Assembly: GCA_016209015.1 (NCBI GenBank)
Contig: JACQWY010000041.1
Coordinates: forward strand, 1-33,450
Direction: 5' to 3'
Source: Gammaproteobacteria bacterium
GTDB taxonomy: Bacteria > Pseudomonadota > Gammaproteobacteria > Ga0077536
DNA length: 33,450 nt
Made by a program: the position numbers and the translations under genes. Below, piece after piece: positions 7,369-16,918 of the stretch; within the stretch, counting starts at the first letter, position 1; the number at the start of each line of letters is the position of its first letter. A model generated the notes under the pieces. That model did not search any database and was not told the origin of the DNA. It was given only the letters and a program-made list of their open reading frames with translations.

Positions 7369-8439
7369 TCAGCGCGTCGTCGCGAGCAGCCCGAGCGCCG
7401 CGATCGAGACCAGCATCGCCGGTCCCGTCGCGCTCAGCAGCGGCGGCCAGTCGTACACCGTGCCGAGGTGGCCGGCCGCCTGGTCCAGCAAATGGAAGCC
7501 GAGCCCGATGAGCCCGCCGAACAGAATGCTCTGACCGACGGTCGTCGTGCGGGTCGCGCGCATCACCATCGGCACGGCGAGCACGACCATCATCGCGGTC
7601 ACGAGCGGATAGCTCGCACGCACCCAGAGCGCGTGGTCGTAGCGCTGCGGGCTCTGACCGTTGCTGCGCAGGAAGCGCGAGTACTTGTAGAGGTTCCACA
7701 TCGACAAGTCCTCGGGATTGATCGTCACGAGCGAAATCAGATCCGGCTTCAGCTCCGAATCCCAGGTCGCCTTCTCGAGACTGCGCCGCGAGACTTCCAT
7801 GCCCTTGAACTCGGTCTGCGAAATGCCCTCCAGGATCCACTTGCCCTGCGACTTCCGGTAATGCGCGCGCTCGGCGTGCGTGCTCCGCCGCAGCCGGTTG
7901 TCCGCGTCGAACTCGTAGATGTAGACGTCCATCACCTGGTTGCCCGGCAGGACCTGCTGGATGTTGATGTAGCTGTTCCCGTCGCGCGCCCAGAAGCCGT
8001 GGTCCGAGCTCGGCGTGATGCGATCGTTCAGCGCAAGATTGCGGAAGTCCCGCGCGAAGCGCTCGGCAGGCGGCGCCATGAGCTCGCCGATCAGCATCGC
8101 GACGGCGACCACGAACATGCCGGCCTTCAGCACGGAATAGACGATCCGGTACTTCGGCACGCCGACACAGCGCACGACGGTGATCTCGCCGTTGCGCATC
8201 ATCGTTCCGAAGGCTATGAGCGCACCGATCAGCGCCGCCATGGGGAAAAGGCGATAGATCAGACTGGGCAGGGTCAGCAGCACGAAGAAGATCACCTGCA
8301 CGATCCCGTACGTGCCGCGCCCGATGTCCTCGAGCTGCTCGATGAACGCGAAGAAGGAGAAGATCGCGACCAGCACGATGAGCACGGTGACGATCGAGGA
8401 GATGATCGTGATGCCGATGTAGCGATCGATGATGCGCAT
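7369..8439 (-). CDS. lptG: LPS export permease LptG
   Basis: The 356-residue protein has the YjgP/YjgQ fold. An N-terminal set of membrane helices starts with MRIIDRYIGITI (helices at about 12-32, 55-78 and 97-118). A periplasmic beta-jellyroll of about 130-260 follows, and a C-terminal set of helices (about 268-352). In the LptB2FG complex it helps extract lipopolysaccharide from the inner membrane and pass it to LptC. It reads away from pepA, as in other gammaproteobacteria, but lptF, which normally lies between them, is absent. The start at 8439 matches the family N-terminus (DRYI). Confidence 0.93.
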   Translation of the reverse strand: MRIIDRYIGITIISSIVTVLIVLVAIFSFFAFIEQLEDIGRGTYGIVQVIFFVLLTLPSLIYRLFPMAALIGALIAFGTMMRNGEITVVRCVGVPKYRIVYSVLKAGMFVVAVAMLIGELMAPPAERFARDFRNLALNDRITPSSDHGFWARDGNSYINIQQVLPGNQVMDVYIYEFDADNRLRRSTHAERAHYRKSQGKWILEGISQTEFKGMEVSRRSLEKATWDSELKPDLISLVTINPEDLSMWNLYKYSRFLRSNGQSPQRYDHALWVRASYPLVTAMMVVLAVPMVMRATRTTTVGQSILFGGLIGLGFHLLDQAAGHLGTVYDWPPLLSATGPAMLVSIAALGLLATTR

Positions 8440-8615
8440 GCGGAAAAAAGCGTCTTTGCGGCGGCCTAAATGCTCAAAGCGGGGCGCCGGCCGTGCTTTG
8501 CGCGCGTGTTCGCAAACGAATAGACTGCGGTCCGGCGCCGGCCTTCTCGAACCCTGGCGGCACGCATCCTCGATGGACTCGGTTCAGACCCATTTCTACT
8601 CTGGCGGAACAAGCT

Positions 8616-10106
8616 ATGGAAATTTCGATCAAGCGGGGCACCCCGGCGAGCCAGAAGGCCGCCTGCATCGTGGTCGGCGTGCACACCGGGAAACATCTGA
8701 GTCCGAGCGCTGCGGCGCTCGACAAAACGATGCGGGGCGCCATCAGCCGCATCTTAAAGCGCGGCGACCTTAGCGGCAAATGCGGTGAGACCCTGCTGCT
8801 GCCCGAGGCCCCGGGCGCCGGCCCGGAGCGCGTGCTGCTCGTCGGCGCGGGTAAAGCGGGCGCACTCGACGCGTCCGATTTCATGTCGCTCGTGCAGAAG
8901 ACCGCCGCGGCGCTCGGCAGCGTGCACGGCAAGACCGCCGTCACGTGTCTCTCGGAGATCGAGGTCAAGGAGCGCGATCTCGACTGGCGCGTCCGTCAGG
9001 AAGTGCTCGCGCTGCACGCCGCTGCCTATCGCTTCGATCAGATGAAGTCGAAACCGAAGCCCGCGAAGGGTGCCTATGGCCGTATCGGTCTCCTCGTCGC
9101 CGAGAAGCACGCGCCGGCCGCGACCGAGGCGCTCGCGACGGCGAAAGCGCTCGTTGCCGGCCTCGAGCTGACGAAGACGCTCGCGAATCTGCCGGGCAAC
9201 CACTGCCCGCCCTCGCACCTCGCGGACGCGGCCGAAGAGATCGGCAAGGCCTACGAGGCCGTCGAGGTCACGGTGCTCGAGCAGGCGGACATGGAGAAGC
9301 TCGGCATGGGCTCGCTGCTGTCCGTCTCGCGCGGCAGCCGTCAGCCGCCGAAGCTCATCACGCTCGAATACGCGGGCGGCGCGGCCGATGCGGCGCCCGT
9401 CGTCCTCGTCGGCAAGGGCGTGACGTTCGATTCCGGCGGCATTTCGCTGAAACCCGGTGCGGCGATGGACGAGATGAAGTTCGACATGGCGGGCGCGGCG
9501 TCCGTGCTCGGCTGCATCAAGGCGTGTGCCGAGCTCGCGCTGCCCTTGAACGTCGTCGGCGTCATTCCGGCGACGGAGAACCTGCCCGACGGCAACGCGA
9601 CGAAGCCCGGCGACGTCGTGACCAGCATGTCGGGTCAGACGATCGAAATCCTGAACACCGACGCCGAGGGCCGGCTCATCCTCTGCGACGCGCTGACCTA
9701 CAGCAAGAAGTTCAATCCCGACGTCGTCATCGACATCGCGACACTCACCGGCGCCTGCGTCATCGCGCTCGGGAGTCACGCCAGCGGGCTGATGAGCAAC
9801 AACGACAAGCTCGCCGAGGACCTGCTCGAGGCCGGCACGCTCAGCGGCGATCGCGCCTGGCGGCTGCCGCTGTGGGAGGATTACCAGAAGCAGCTCGACA
9901 CGCCGTTCGCCGACATGGCGAACGTCGGCGGCCGCGAGGCCGGCACGATTACCGCGGCCTGCTTCCTGTGGCGGTTCACGAAGGACTATCGCTGGGCGCA
10001 TCTCGACATCGCGGGCACGGCCTGGAAGTCGAAGCCGAAGGGCGCGACCGGCCGGCCGCTGCCGCTGCTGATGGAATACCTGCTCGCGCGCGCCGCGAAG
10101 GCCTGA
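8616..10106 (+). CDS. pepA: Leucyl aminopeptidase (M17)
   Basis: This 496-residue protein is a cytosolic M17 metallo-aminopeptidase that removes N-terminal residues, and in relatives it also acts as a DNA-binding factor. Visible active-site elements are GKGVTFDSGG at 266-275 (Lys267, Asp272), Asp290 in the KFDMAGA segment, and the family signature NTDAEGRL at 347-354 (Asp349, Glu351, Arg353). The N-terminal 160 residues form the variable macro-like domain. I chose the ATG at 8616 because GGCGGAA lies upstream and it gives the usual family length. The open frame extends up to 8493. It is divergent from lptG and followed 14 bp later by holC. Confidence 0.95.
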   Translation: MEISIKRGTPASQKAACIVVGVHTGKHLSPSAAALDKTMRGAISRILKRGDLSGKCGETLLLPEAPGAGPERVLLVGAGKAGALDASDFMSLVQKTAAALGSVHGKTAVTCLSEIEVKERDLDWRVRQEVLALHAAAYRFDQMKSKPKPAKGAYGRIGLLVAEKHAPAATEALATAKALVAGLELTKTLANLPGNHCPPSHLADAAEEIGKAYEAVEVTVLEQADMEKLGMGSLLSVSRGSRQPPKLITLEYAGGAADAAPVVLVGKGVTFDSGGISLKPGAAMDEMKFDMAGAASVLGCIKACAELALPLNVVGVIPATENLPDGNATKPGDVVTSMSGQTIEILNTDAEGRLILCDALTYSKKFNPDVVIDIATLTGACVIALGSHASGLMSNNDKLAEDLLEAGTLSGDRAWRLPLWEDYQKQLDTPFADMANVGGREAGTITAACFLWRFTKDYRWAHLDIAGTAWKSKPKGATGRPLPLLMEYLLARAAKA

Positions 10107-10120
10107 GGATCCCGAGTCGC

Positions 10121-10564
10121 ATGACCCGCGTCGATTTCTACGTGCTGGAGCAGCCGACGCCGCGGGCGCTCGATCTCGTCGTCTGCCGCCTTGCGGAGAA
10201 GGCTTTCCAGCAAGGTCACCAGGTGCACATCCGCTGCGCTTCCGGACAGCACGCGGAAGCGCTCGACGAAATGCTCTGGACGTTCCACGACACGAGCTTC
10301 GTGCCCCACGCCATCGCCGGCTCGCCGGAAGCGGCCGAGGTGCCGGTCGTGATCGCGGAGGGCGATCGCGAGCCGGCGGCCGCCGACGTGTTGATCAATC
10401 TCCATCCCGAGGTCGCGCCGTTCTTCAGTCGTTTCGAGCGCGTGATCGAGACGACGGGCGAGGACGAAGCAGGACGCCAGGCGGCGCGCGCGCGCTATCG
10501 CTACTATCGCGATCGCGGCTATGCCATCCACAATCATCAGCTCGACGGCCGCCAGGGTGGCTGA
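10121..10564 (+). CDS. holC: DNA polymerase III chi subunit
   Basis: The 147-residue protein starts [12 protein letters not shown] and contains [24 protein letters not shown] and SFVPHA, in the order expected of HolC. The chi subunit links the clamp loader (through psi) to single-strand binding protein. The pepA-holC-valS order is widespread in proteobacteria and supports the call. The ATG at 10121 is 14 bp after pepA. Confidence 0.93.
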   Translation: MTRVDFYVLEQPTPRALDLVVCRLAEKAFQQGHQVHIRCASGQHAEALDEMLWTFHDTSFVPHAIAGSPEAAEVPVVIAEGDREPAAADVLINLHPEVAPFFSRFERVIETTGEDEAGRQAARARYRYYRDRGYAIHNHQLDGRQGG

Positions 10565-10991
10565 GACGCCGCCGGAAGGCTCGGGGCTCGCAGGCACGAT
10601 CGGGGAGCTCGAGACGCTCATCGCCGAGAAGGCGAAGGACATCCGCGCGATCGCCGCGGGTCGCCGTCCGCCGCCCGGTCTCGACGTGCCGCGCCTGACG
10701 GAGCGCGTGGAGAACGTCGATCCGGCGCTGTTCGCGCATCTGCCAATGGCGCCGGACGACGCTCAGGACAGCGAGCCCCCGGCGACCGTGCCCCTCGCCG
10801 ACGAGCCCGAGGAAGTCGTCACCGAGCCGCAGGCGCGCGCACGGGCACCGCAATTCGAGCCGCCGGTCGCGACGATTCCGCTCGACACGGAGCCGGAAGA
10901 TATTCCGACCGACCCGCAACCGCGCGAACCGGAGCAGGAAGTCACCGCGCCGCCGGCGCCACCCGCAGAATCCGAGACCACGACGAGCATC
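10557..10991 (+). other. In-frame open extension between holC and valS
   Basis: The valS frame is open without a stop from 10521. A GTG at 10557 overlaps the end of holC, and an ATG lies at 10521 inside holC. The 145 codons from 10557 would encode a short helical piece ([18 protein letters not shown]), then about 80 residues rich in Pro, Glu, Ala and Thr. No known domain is seen. It could be a disordered N-terminal extension of ValS, or a former separate small gene now joined to valS. Ribosome binding sites are weak at all three candidate starts (10521, 10557, 10992), so sequence alone does not decide. Confidence 0.5.
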
Positions 10992-13772
10992 ATGAGCACG
11001 ACCGCGACCACCCTGGCCAAGACCTACGATCCCCACGCCATCGAGAAGAACCTCTACGAGGCGTGGGAGGACGCCGGCCACTTCCGGCCGACGGGCGGCG
11101 AGACGCCCTACTGCATCATGCTGCCGCCGCCCAACGTCACCGGCAGCCTGCACATGGGACATGCGTTCCAGGACACGCTGATGGACGCGCTGACGCGCTA
11201 TCACCGGATGCGGGGCGCGAACGTACTCTGGCAGTGCGGCACGGATCACGCAGGCATCGCGACGCAGATGGTCGTCGAGCGCCAGCTCGGACAGAAAGGC
11301 ATCTCGCGCCACGATCTCGGCCGCGAGAAATTCCTCGAAGCGGTGTGGGCCTGGAAAGAGGAATCCGGCGGCACGATCTCGAAGCAGCTCCGCCGCATGG
11401 GCGCCTCGATGGACTGGAGCCGCGAGCGCTTCACGATGGACGCGGGTCTCTCGCGCGCCGTGACGGAAGTGTTCGTGAAGCTCTACGAGGACGGCCTCAT
11501 CTATCGCGGCAAGCGGCTCGTGAACTGGGATCCGGTGCTCAACACGGCAATCTCCGATCTCGAAGTCGTCGCGACCGAGGAAGCCGGCAAGCTCTGGCAC
11601 ATCCGCTATCCGCTCGAGCACGGCGCGGGCCACGTCGTCGTCGCGACGACGCGTCCCGAGACCATGCTCGGCGACGTCGCGGTCGCGGTGCATCCCGACG
11701 ACGAGCGCTACCAGCGCATCATCGGCAAGACGGTGCGCCTGCCGCTCTGCGATCGCAGCATCCCCGTCATCGCGGACACCTACGTCGATCCGGGCTTCGG
11801 CTCGGGCTGCGTGAAGATCACGCCCGCCCACGACTTCAACGACTACGCGGTCGGCGAGCGGCACAAGCTGCCGCTCATCAACGTCTTCACGGATCACGCG
11901 GCGATCAACGACGACGCGCCGGAGCAGTACCGCGGCCTCGATCGCTATGCGGCGCGCGCGCGCATCGTCGAGGATCTCAAAGCGCTCGGACTGCTCGTGC
12001 GCATCGACGATCACAAGCTCATGGTGCCGCGCGGCGATCGCTCGCACGCGGTGATCGAGCCCTATCTCACGGACCAGTGGTTCGTGCGCATCGCGCCGCT
12101 CGCCGAGCCGGCGATCGCCGCGGTCGAGGACGGGCGCATCCGCTTCGTGCCGGAGAACTGGCGCAAGACCTACTTCGAGTGGATGCGCAACATCGAGGAC
12201 TGGTGCATCAGCCGGCAGTTGTGGTGGGGCCATCGCATCCCGGCCTGGTACGACGCGGAAGGAACGATTTACGTCGGGCGGACGGAAGCCGAGGCGCGCG
12301 AACGCGGCGGGCTCGGCGCGGACGTCGTGCTCACGCAGGACGACGACGTGCTCGACACCTGGTTCTCCTCCGCGCTCTGGCCGTTCTCGACGCTCGGCTG
12401 GCCGGAGAGGACGCCGGAGCTCGCGACGTTCTACCCGACGAGCGTGCTCGTCACGGGCTTCGACATCATCTTCTTCTGGGTCGCGCGCATGATCATGATG
12501 GGTCTGCGCTTCATGGGCGACGTGCCGTTCCGCGAGGTCTACATCCACGGCCTCGTGCGCGACGCGGACGGCAACAAGATGTCGAAGTCGAAGGGCAACA
12601 TCCTCGATCCGATCGACCTCATCGACGGCATCGATCTCGAGACGCTCGTCGGCAAGCGCACGACCGGGCTCATGCGGCCCGAGGATGCGCCGAAGATCGA
12701 GGCCGCGACGCGCCGGCAGTTCGCCGGGGGCATCCCGAGCTACGGCTGCGATGCGCTGCGCTTCACGTTCGCCTCGCTCGCCACACAGGGCCGCGACATC
12801 CGCTTCGATCTCGGCCGCATCGAGGGTTACCGCAATTTCTGCAACAAGATATGGAACGCCGCGCGCTTCGTGCTGATGATGGTCGAGGGTCACGATCTCA
12901 CGAACCCGACCGAGCACACGCACAGCGCGCTGCCGGAACGCTGGATCCGCAGCCGGCTGCACCATGCGGTGCGCGTGTTCACGGAGGCCTTCGACGGCTA
13001 CCGCTTCGATCTCGCGGCGCAGGCGATCTACGAATTCATCTGGAACGAGTTCTGCGACTGGTACATCGAGCTCGCGAAAGTCGAACTGAACGACCCGGAC
13101 ACGCCGGAGGCTCTGAAGCGCGGCACGCGCCGCGCGCTCGCGAGCGTGCTGGAGACGAGCCTGCGCCTCCTGCATCCCCTGATGCCATTCATCACGGAGG
13201 AGATCTGGTTGAAGGTCGCCCCGCTCGTCGGCAAGACGGGCCGGACGATCATGCACGAGCCCTTCCCGCGGCTCGAGGACGACGACTACGACGATCACGC
13301 AATCGCGACGTTCGACTGGCTCGCGACGTTCATCCTCGGCGTGCGGCGCATCCGTGCCGAGAACAACATCGAGCCCGCGAAGCGGCTCGCGGTGAAAGTC
13401 CGCGGCGGCGCGCCGTTCGAGCAGCTCTGGCTGCAGGAATACGCGCTCTTCGTGCGCCAGCTCGCGCGGCTCGAGACGATCGAGCGCGTGGAAGGTGGCG
13501 ATTCGGAAGACGCGGCGACCGCGCTCGCCGGCGAGACGACGATCCTCGTCCCGCTCATGGATCTCATCGATCCGGCCGTCGAGATCGAGCGCCTGACGAA
13601 GGAGCTCGCGCGCCTCGAACAGGATCTGACGCGCACCGAGGCGAAGCTCGCGAACGAATCGTTCGTCGCGAAGGCGCCGCCGGAAGTCGTCGACAAGGAA
13701 CGCCGGCGCGCGCTCGACAACCGCGACGCGATCGGCCGCCTCACCGGGCAGCTCACGAAGCTCAGGAAGTAA
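10992..13772 (+). CDS. valS: Valyl-tRNA synthetase
   Basis: From the ATG at 10992 this is 926 residues, close to the usual ValS length. It is a class I synthetase that charges tRNA-Val and edits threonine. The HIGH-type motif HMGH is at 54-57 (after PPPNVTGSL) and KMSKS at 529-533. The CP1 editing region lies between, with [19 protein letters not shown] typical of it. An anticodon-binding alpha-helical domain and a C-terminal coiled coil (about 860-926) complete the family pattern. The MST start leads into [16 protein letters not shown] as in relatives. The frame is open into the preceding 145-157 codons, so a longer form of about 1,071-1,083 residues cannot be excluded. Confidence 0.95.
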   Translation: MSTTATTLAKTYDPHAIEKNLYEAWEDAGHFRPTGGETPYCIMLPPPNVTGSLHMGHAFQDTLMDALTRYHRMRGANVLWQCGTDHAGIATQMVVERQLGQKGISRHDLGREKFLEAVWAWKEESGGTISKQLRRMGASMDWSRERFTMDAGLSRAVTEVFVKLYEDGLIYRGKRLVNWDPVLNTAISDLEVVATEEAGKLWHIRYPLEHGAGHVVVATTRPETMLGDVAVAVHPDDERYQRIIGKTVRLPLCDRSIPVIADTYVDPGFGSGCVKITPAHDFNDYAVGERHKLPLINVFTDHAAINDDAPEQYRGLDRYAARARIVEDLKALGLLVRIDDHKLMVPRGDRSHAVIEPYLTDQWFVRIAPLAEPAIAAVEDGRIRFVPENWRKTYFEWMRNIEDWCISRQLWWGHRIPAWYDAEGTIYVGRTEAEARERGGLGADVVLTQDDDVLDTWFSSALWPFSTLGWPERTPELATFYPTSVLVTGFDIIFFWVARMIMMGLRFMGDVPFREVYIHGLVRDADGNKMSKSKGNILDPIDLIDGIDLETLVGKRTTGLMRPEDAPKIEAATRRQFAGGIPSYGCDALRFTFASLATQGRDIRFDLGRIEGYRNFCNKIWNAARFVLMMVEGHDLTNPTEHTHSALPERWIRSRLHHAVRVFTEAFDGYRFDLAAQAIYEFIWNEFCDWYIELAKVELNDPDTPEALKRGTRRALASVLETSLRLLHPLMPFITEEIWLKVAPLVGKTGRTIMHEPFPRLEDDDYDDHAIATFDWLATFILGVRRIRAENNIEPAKRLAVKVRGGAPFEQLWLQEYALFVRQLARLETIERVEGGDSEDAATALAGETTILVPLMDLIDPAVEIERLTKELARLEQDLTRTEAKLANESFVAKAPPEVVDKERRRALDNRDAIGRLTGQLTKLRK

Positions 13773-13926
13773 AGGAAGCTCTGAATAAGTCCATCCTGGA
13801 CTTTTCAGAGCACGGTCGGCAAGAAGCGTGGTTCTTGCCGACCTTACGTGAACAATGGCTTACGCCACTGTTCACGGCGGCACATCCCTATGCCGCCGGA
13901 AGCTCTGAACTTGTTCAGAGCTTCCT
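13773..13926. mobile_element. 154-bp MITE-like multi-hairpin element, complete copy
   Basis: The element has perfect 13-bp terminal inverted repeats, AGGAAGCTCTGAA at 13773-13785 and TTCAGAGCTTCCT at 13914-13926. Inside it folds into a string of hairpins: GCTCTGAA/AAGTCC pairing with GGACTT/TCAGAGC, GTCGGCAAGAA with TTCTTGCCGAC, GTGAACA with TGTTCAC, GGCGGCA with TGCCGCC, and a last stem GGAAGCTCTGAA-CTTG-TTCAGAGCTTCC. It begins at the base after the valS stop and may act as its terminator. The first 136 bp recur at 15027-15162. There is no ORF. Confidence 0.85.
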
Positions 13927-13988
13927 AAAGTCCTCACCATCGCGCCGGGAGACCGGCGCGGTACGCTCCCCGGCGGCGCAGGCCGTCG

Positions 13989-14975
13989 TCAGTCGATGTT
14001 GATCACCACGTTGCCGGGCACCGCGCCCTGCTCCACGAGCTGGTGCGCGAGCGCAGTGTCCTCGAGCGGGACGCGGCAGGCGACGTTGTGGACGAGCCGC
14101 CCGGCAGCGAGCAAGGCCGTCAGGCGCGTTTCGGCGCGGGCGCGATCCGCGGGGGTGAGGTGATAGACGATGAAGAAGCGGTAGCGGATGTTCTTCAGGA
14201 TCGAGCCCACGAACGGCACGGGGATCTCGGGCGCGCCGCTGCCATAGACGACGATGTCGCCGTCGGGCTTCACCATCGCGACGTCGGCCGCGACGTTCGC
14301 CGCGAAATCCACTTCTACGATCCGATCCACGCCCGCACCCGCGGTGAGGCCGGCGACCCGCTCGACGAGGTTCTCGGTCCGGTAGTCGATGACCTCATCG
14401 GCGCCGGCCGCCCGCGCGAGCGCGGCCTTCCCGGCACTGCTCACGGTCGCGAGAACGCGCGCGGCGCCCTCGGTCTTCGCGAACTGGATGGCATAGTGCC
14501 CGACCGCACCCGCGCCGCCGGCGACGAGCACGGTCTTGCCGGCGACGCCGCCGTCGACGGCGATGGCCTGGAACGCCGTGAGCGCCGGAATGCCGAGACA
14601 GGCGGCGGCGGCGAAGTCGACGTCGTCCGGGAGCGGCACGGCTTGCGCGGCGGGCAGCGCGACGTACTCGGCGGCCGTCCCGTGCGCGCGGCCCCACGCG
14701 GCGTTCCAGATCCAGACGCGCTGTCCGATGCGCGAGGCCGGCACGCCGGGTCCGACCGCGTCGACGATTCCGGCGCCGTCGCTGTGCGGAACGATGCTCG
14801 GAAACGGCAGCACCTTGCTGCGCGTGCCGGCACGGGATTTCACGTCGGAGGGATTCACGCCCGACGTCGCGAGCCTGACCCGGACCTCGCCGGGCCCGGG
14901 CTCGGGCAGCGGGAGCTCGACGAGCCGCAACACTTCACGGGCTGCTCCGACCCGCTCGTAGACGATGGCGCGCAT
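13989..14975 (-). CDS. Quinone oxidoreductase-like MDR-family enzyme
   Basis: The 328-residue product is a zinc-free medium-chain dehydrogenase/reductase of the quinone oxidoreductase type. The N-terminal catalytic domain has PGPGEVRVRLATSGVNPSDVK. The NADPH-binding Rossmann fold carries VLVAGGAGAVGHYAIQFAK at about 145-165. These enzymes reduce quinones or alpha,beta-unsaturated carbonyls with NADPH, and the substrate here is unknown. I chose the ATG at 14975 because AAGGAA lies at good spacing and the homologous start MRAIVYE follows. The open frame extends back through the repeat to 15167. It stands alone, with near-identical multi-hairpin elements on both sides. Confidence 0.88.
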   Translation of the reverse strand: MRAIVYERVGAAREVLRLVELPLPEPGPGEVRVRLATSGVNPSDVKSRAGTRSKVLPFPSIVPHSDGAGIVDAVGPGVPASRIGQRVWIWNAAWGRAHGTAAEYVALPAAQAVPLPDDVDFAAAACLGIPALTAFQAIAVDGGVAGKTVLVAGGAGAVGHYAIQFAKTEGAARVLATVSSAGKAALARAAGADEVIDYRTENLVERVAGLTAGAGVDRIVEVDFAANVAADVAMVKPDGDIVVYGSGAPEIPVPFVGSILKNIRYRFFIVYHLTPADRARAETRLTALLAAGRLVHNVACRVPLEDTALAHQLVEQGAVPGNVVINID

Positions 14976-15026
14976 GGCAGTGTTCCTTATCCTTTGCTCA
15001 CGGAAAATCGACCGTCGGGAACTTAG

Positions 15027-15162
15027 GGAAGCTCTGAATAAGTCCATCCTGGACTTTTCAGAGCACGGTCGGCAAGAAGCGTGGTTCTTGCCGACCTTAC
15101 GTGAACAATGGCTTACGCCACTGTTCACGGCGGCACATCCCTGTGCCGCCGGAAGCTCTGAA
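15027..15162. repeat. Multi-hairpin MITE-like element, truncated copy
   Basis: The 136 bases match 13774-13909 with one visible difference (CCTGTGCC for CCTATGCC). The final arm, including the right inverted repeat, is missing. The copy lies in the upstream region of the oxidoreductase gene, in the same orientation as the complete copy beyond that gene's 3' end. Confidence 0.85.
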
Positions 15163-15193
15163 CCCAATTCCCCAGAGCCCGCTTGCCACTGCC

Positions 15194-15363
15194 GTCATTC
15201 CCGCGCAGGCGGGAATCCAGTCGTCGAGCCCCGGCTTAGACGATCAGCCACGGGCCATACCTTGGACGTCAGTAACGAGGCCCGGGCCCAGCACTCTCGA
15301 ATACCGCGGTTCACTGAACTTACCGTAGGTCACCGACTGGATTCCCGCGTTCGCGGGAATGAC
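15194..15363. repeat. Hairpin-bounded 170-bp element (copy D, variant stem)
   Basis: The ends are GTCATTCCCGC and GCGGGAATGAC. Each arm is a perfect 8-bp hairpin: ATTCCCGC-GCAG-GCGGGAAT at 15197-15216 and ATTCCCGC-GTTC-GCGGGAAT at 15341-15360. The flanking CCAGTCGTC on the left and GGTTCACTG...GGTCACCGACTGG on the right match the other copies in this window, whose stems are GCCCTCGC/GCGAGGGC. No ORF is seen inside. Confidence 0.8.
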
Positions 15364-15640
15364 GTGGTGGGGCAGGCGGCGACGGTGCCGTGACGGCGCG
15401 CTCTCGGGGTCTTCAATCGTCAGCATCGTTCATCATGGCGGGCGAGGCTCGCGCTTCATGACCGTTGGAGACATGCCCGGTTTGTGAAAGCCGGACCGGC
15501 CACCGGCTGGATGGCCTGAAGCGCCGCCGCATACCCGGGCTCCCGCGTCTCCTATACGATTCGGAACCCGCACGGCTCACCACCGGGCGCGGGGCGGGCG
15601 CGGCCTGCCGCCATCATCGATACGACGCACGGAGGGGAGC
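15364..15640. other. Intergenic region upstream of the acyl-CoA dehydrogenase
   Basis: I see no convincing gene. A strong ribosome binding site (GGAGGGGAGC) immediately precedes the ATG at 15641. A TATACG-like hexamer at about 15553 could be a -10 element, but I cannot pair it with a good -35. Confidence 0.4.
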
Positions 15641-16912
15641 ATGGACTTCGATATTCCAGAGGACATCCGGCAACTGCTCGGACAGCTCGACGCTTTCATC
15701 GAGACGACGATCAAACCCCTGGAGCGGGAGAACGACAACGCCCGCTTCTTCGACCACCGCCGCGAGCACGCGCGTACCGACTGGGATCGCGACGGCCTGC
15801 CGAACGAGGAGTGGGAGGCTCTGTTGCACAAAGCGAAGCGTCTCGCCGACGAAGCCGGCTTCTACCGCTATCCGGTTCCGAAAGCCCACGGCGGCATGGG
15901 CGGAACGAATCTCGGCATGGCGATCATCCGCGAACACCTGACGGCGAAGGGCCTGGGACTGCACAATGATCTGCAGAACGAGCACTCGATCGTCGGCAAC
16001 AACGTGGGGCTCCTGCTCATGCTGCGCTACGGCAGCGATGCGCAGAAGCAGGCCTGGATCGACGACCTCGCGGAGGACCGTCGAAGTTTCGCCTACGGCA
16101 TCACCGAGCCGAAGCACGGTTCGGACGCCACACACATGGAAACGGTGGCCGTACGCGGGGGCGACACCTGGGTCATCAACGGCGAGAAGACCTGGAACAC
16201 CGGCGTGCACAAGGCGCATTCCGACATGGTCATGGCCCGGACGCACGGCAAGGCGGGCGACGCGGACGGCATCACCGCCTTCCTCGTCCCCATGGACACG
16301 CCGGGCGTGAAGATCGAGGAGTTCCTGTGGACGTTCAACATGCCGACCGACCACGCGCGCGTCTCGTTCACGAACGTGCGCGTGCCCGATTCGGCGATCT
16401 TCGGCGGTGCGGGGCGGGGCCTGCAGGTCGTGCAGCACTTCTTCAACGAGAACCGGATCCGCCAGGCGGCGTCGAGTCTCGGGGCGGCGCAGTACTGCGT
16501 GAACGAGTCGGTGAAATACGCCATGGAGCGCAAGCCCTTCGGCAAAGCGCTGTCGAGCAATCAAGGCATCCAGTTTCCGCTCGTGGAGCTCCAGACGCAG
16601 TGCGAGATGCTGCGCGCGCTGATCCACAAGACTGCCTGGCTCATGGATCGCGACGGCGCGTTCTCGGTCTCCGACAAGGTCTCGATGTGCAATTTCTGGA
16701 GCAACCGCCTGTGTTGCGAAGCCGCCGATCGCGCCATGCAGATCCACGGCGGTCTCGGCTACTCGCGCTACAAACCGTTCGAGCATATTTATCGTCACCA
16801 CCGGCGTTACCGCATCACCGAAGGCGCCGAGGAGATCCAGATGCGCCGCGTGGCGGGTTACCTGTTCGGCTACATGACGCAGCGCGCCCCGAAGGGCGTA
16901 GCCGAGGATTGA
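15641..16912 (+). CDS. Acyl-CoA dehydrogenase (LvaC/ACAD11-like)
   Basis: The 423-residue flavoprotein has the ACAD fold: a helical N-terminal domain (1-145), a beta domain with AYGITEPKHGSDATHMET at 151-168 and WVINGEKTWNTG, and a C-terminal helical domain with AMQIHGGLGYSR and the catalytic-base region RITEGAEEIQ (Glu394). It is fed by a strong Shine-Dalgarno sequence. Six bases after its stop comes an APH-fold kinase gene. In the levulinate pathway (LvaA/B kinase with LvaC) and in animal ACAD10/11, such pairs phosphorylate a 4-hydroxyacyl-CoA and eliminate phosphate to give an enoyl-CoA. That role here is inferred from the pairing. A plain fatty acyl-CoA dehydrogenase is the alternative. 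Confidence 0.88.
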   Translation: MDFDIPEDIRQLLGQLDAFIETTIKPLERENDNARFFDHRREHARTDWDRDGLPNEEWEALLHKAKRLADEAGFYRYPVPKAHGGMGGTNLGMAIIREHLTAKGLGLHNDLQNEHSIVGNNVGLLLMLRYGSDAQKQAWIDDLAEDRRSFAYGITEPKHGSDATHMETVAVRGGDTWVINGEKTWNTGVHKAHSDMVMARTHGKAGDADGITAFLVPMDTPGVKIEEFLWTFNMPTDHARVSFTNVRVPDSAIFGGAGRGLQVVQHFFNENRIRQAASSLGAAQYCVNESVKYAMERKPFGKALSSNQGIQFPLVELQTQCEMLRALIHKTAWLMDRDGAFSVSDKVSMCNFWSNRLCCEAADRAMQIHGGLGYSRYKPFEHIYRHHRRYRITEGAEEIQMRRVAGYLFGYMTQRAPKGVAED

Positions 16913-16918
16913 GGCCGC

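Noticed and set aside
10425-13298. 957-codon open frame on the minus strand opposite valS
   Set aside because: It lies wholly antisense to valS with its HIGH and KMSKS motifs. Its composition (very rich in Arg, Asp, Ala, His) is the typical mirror of a high-GC gene.
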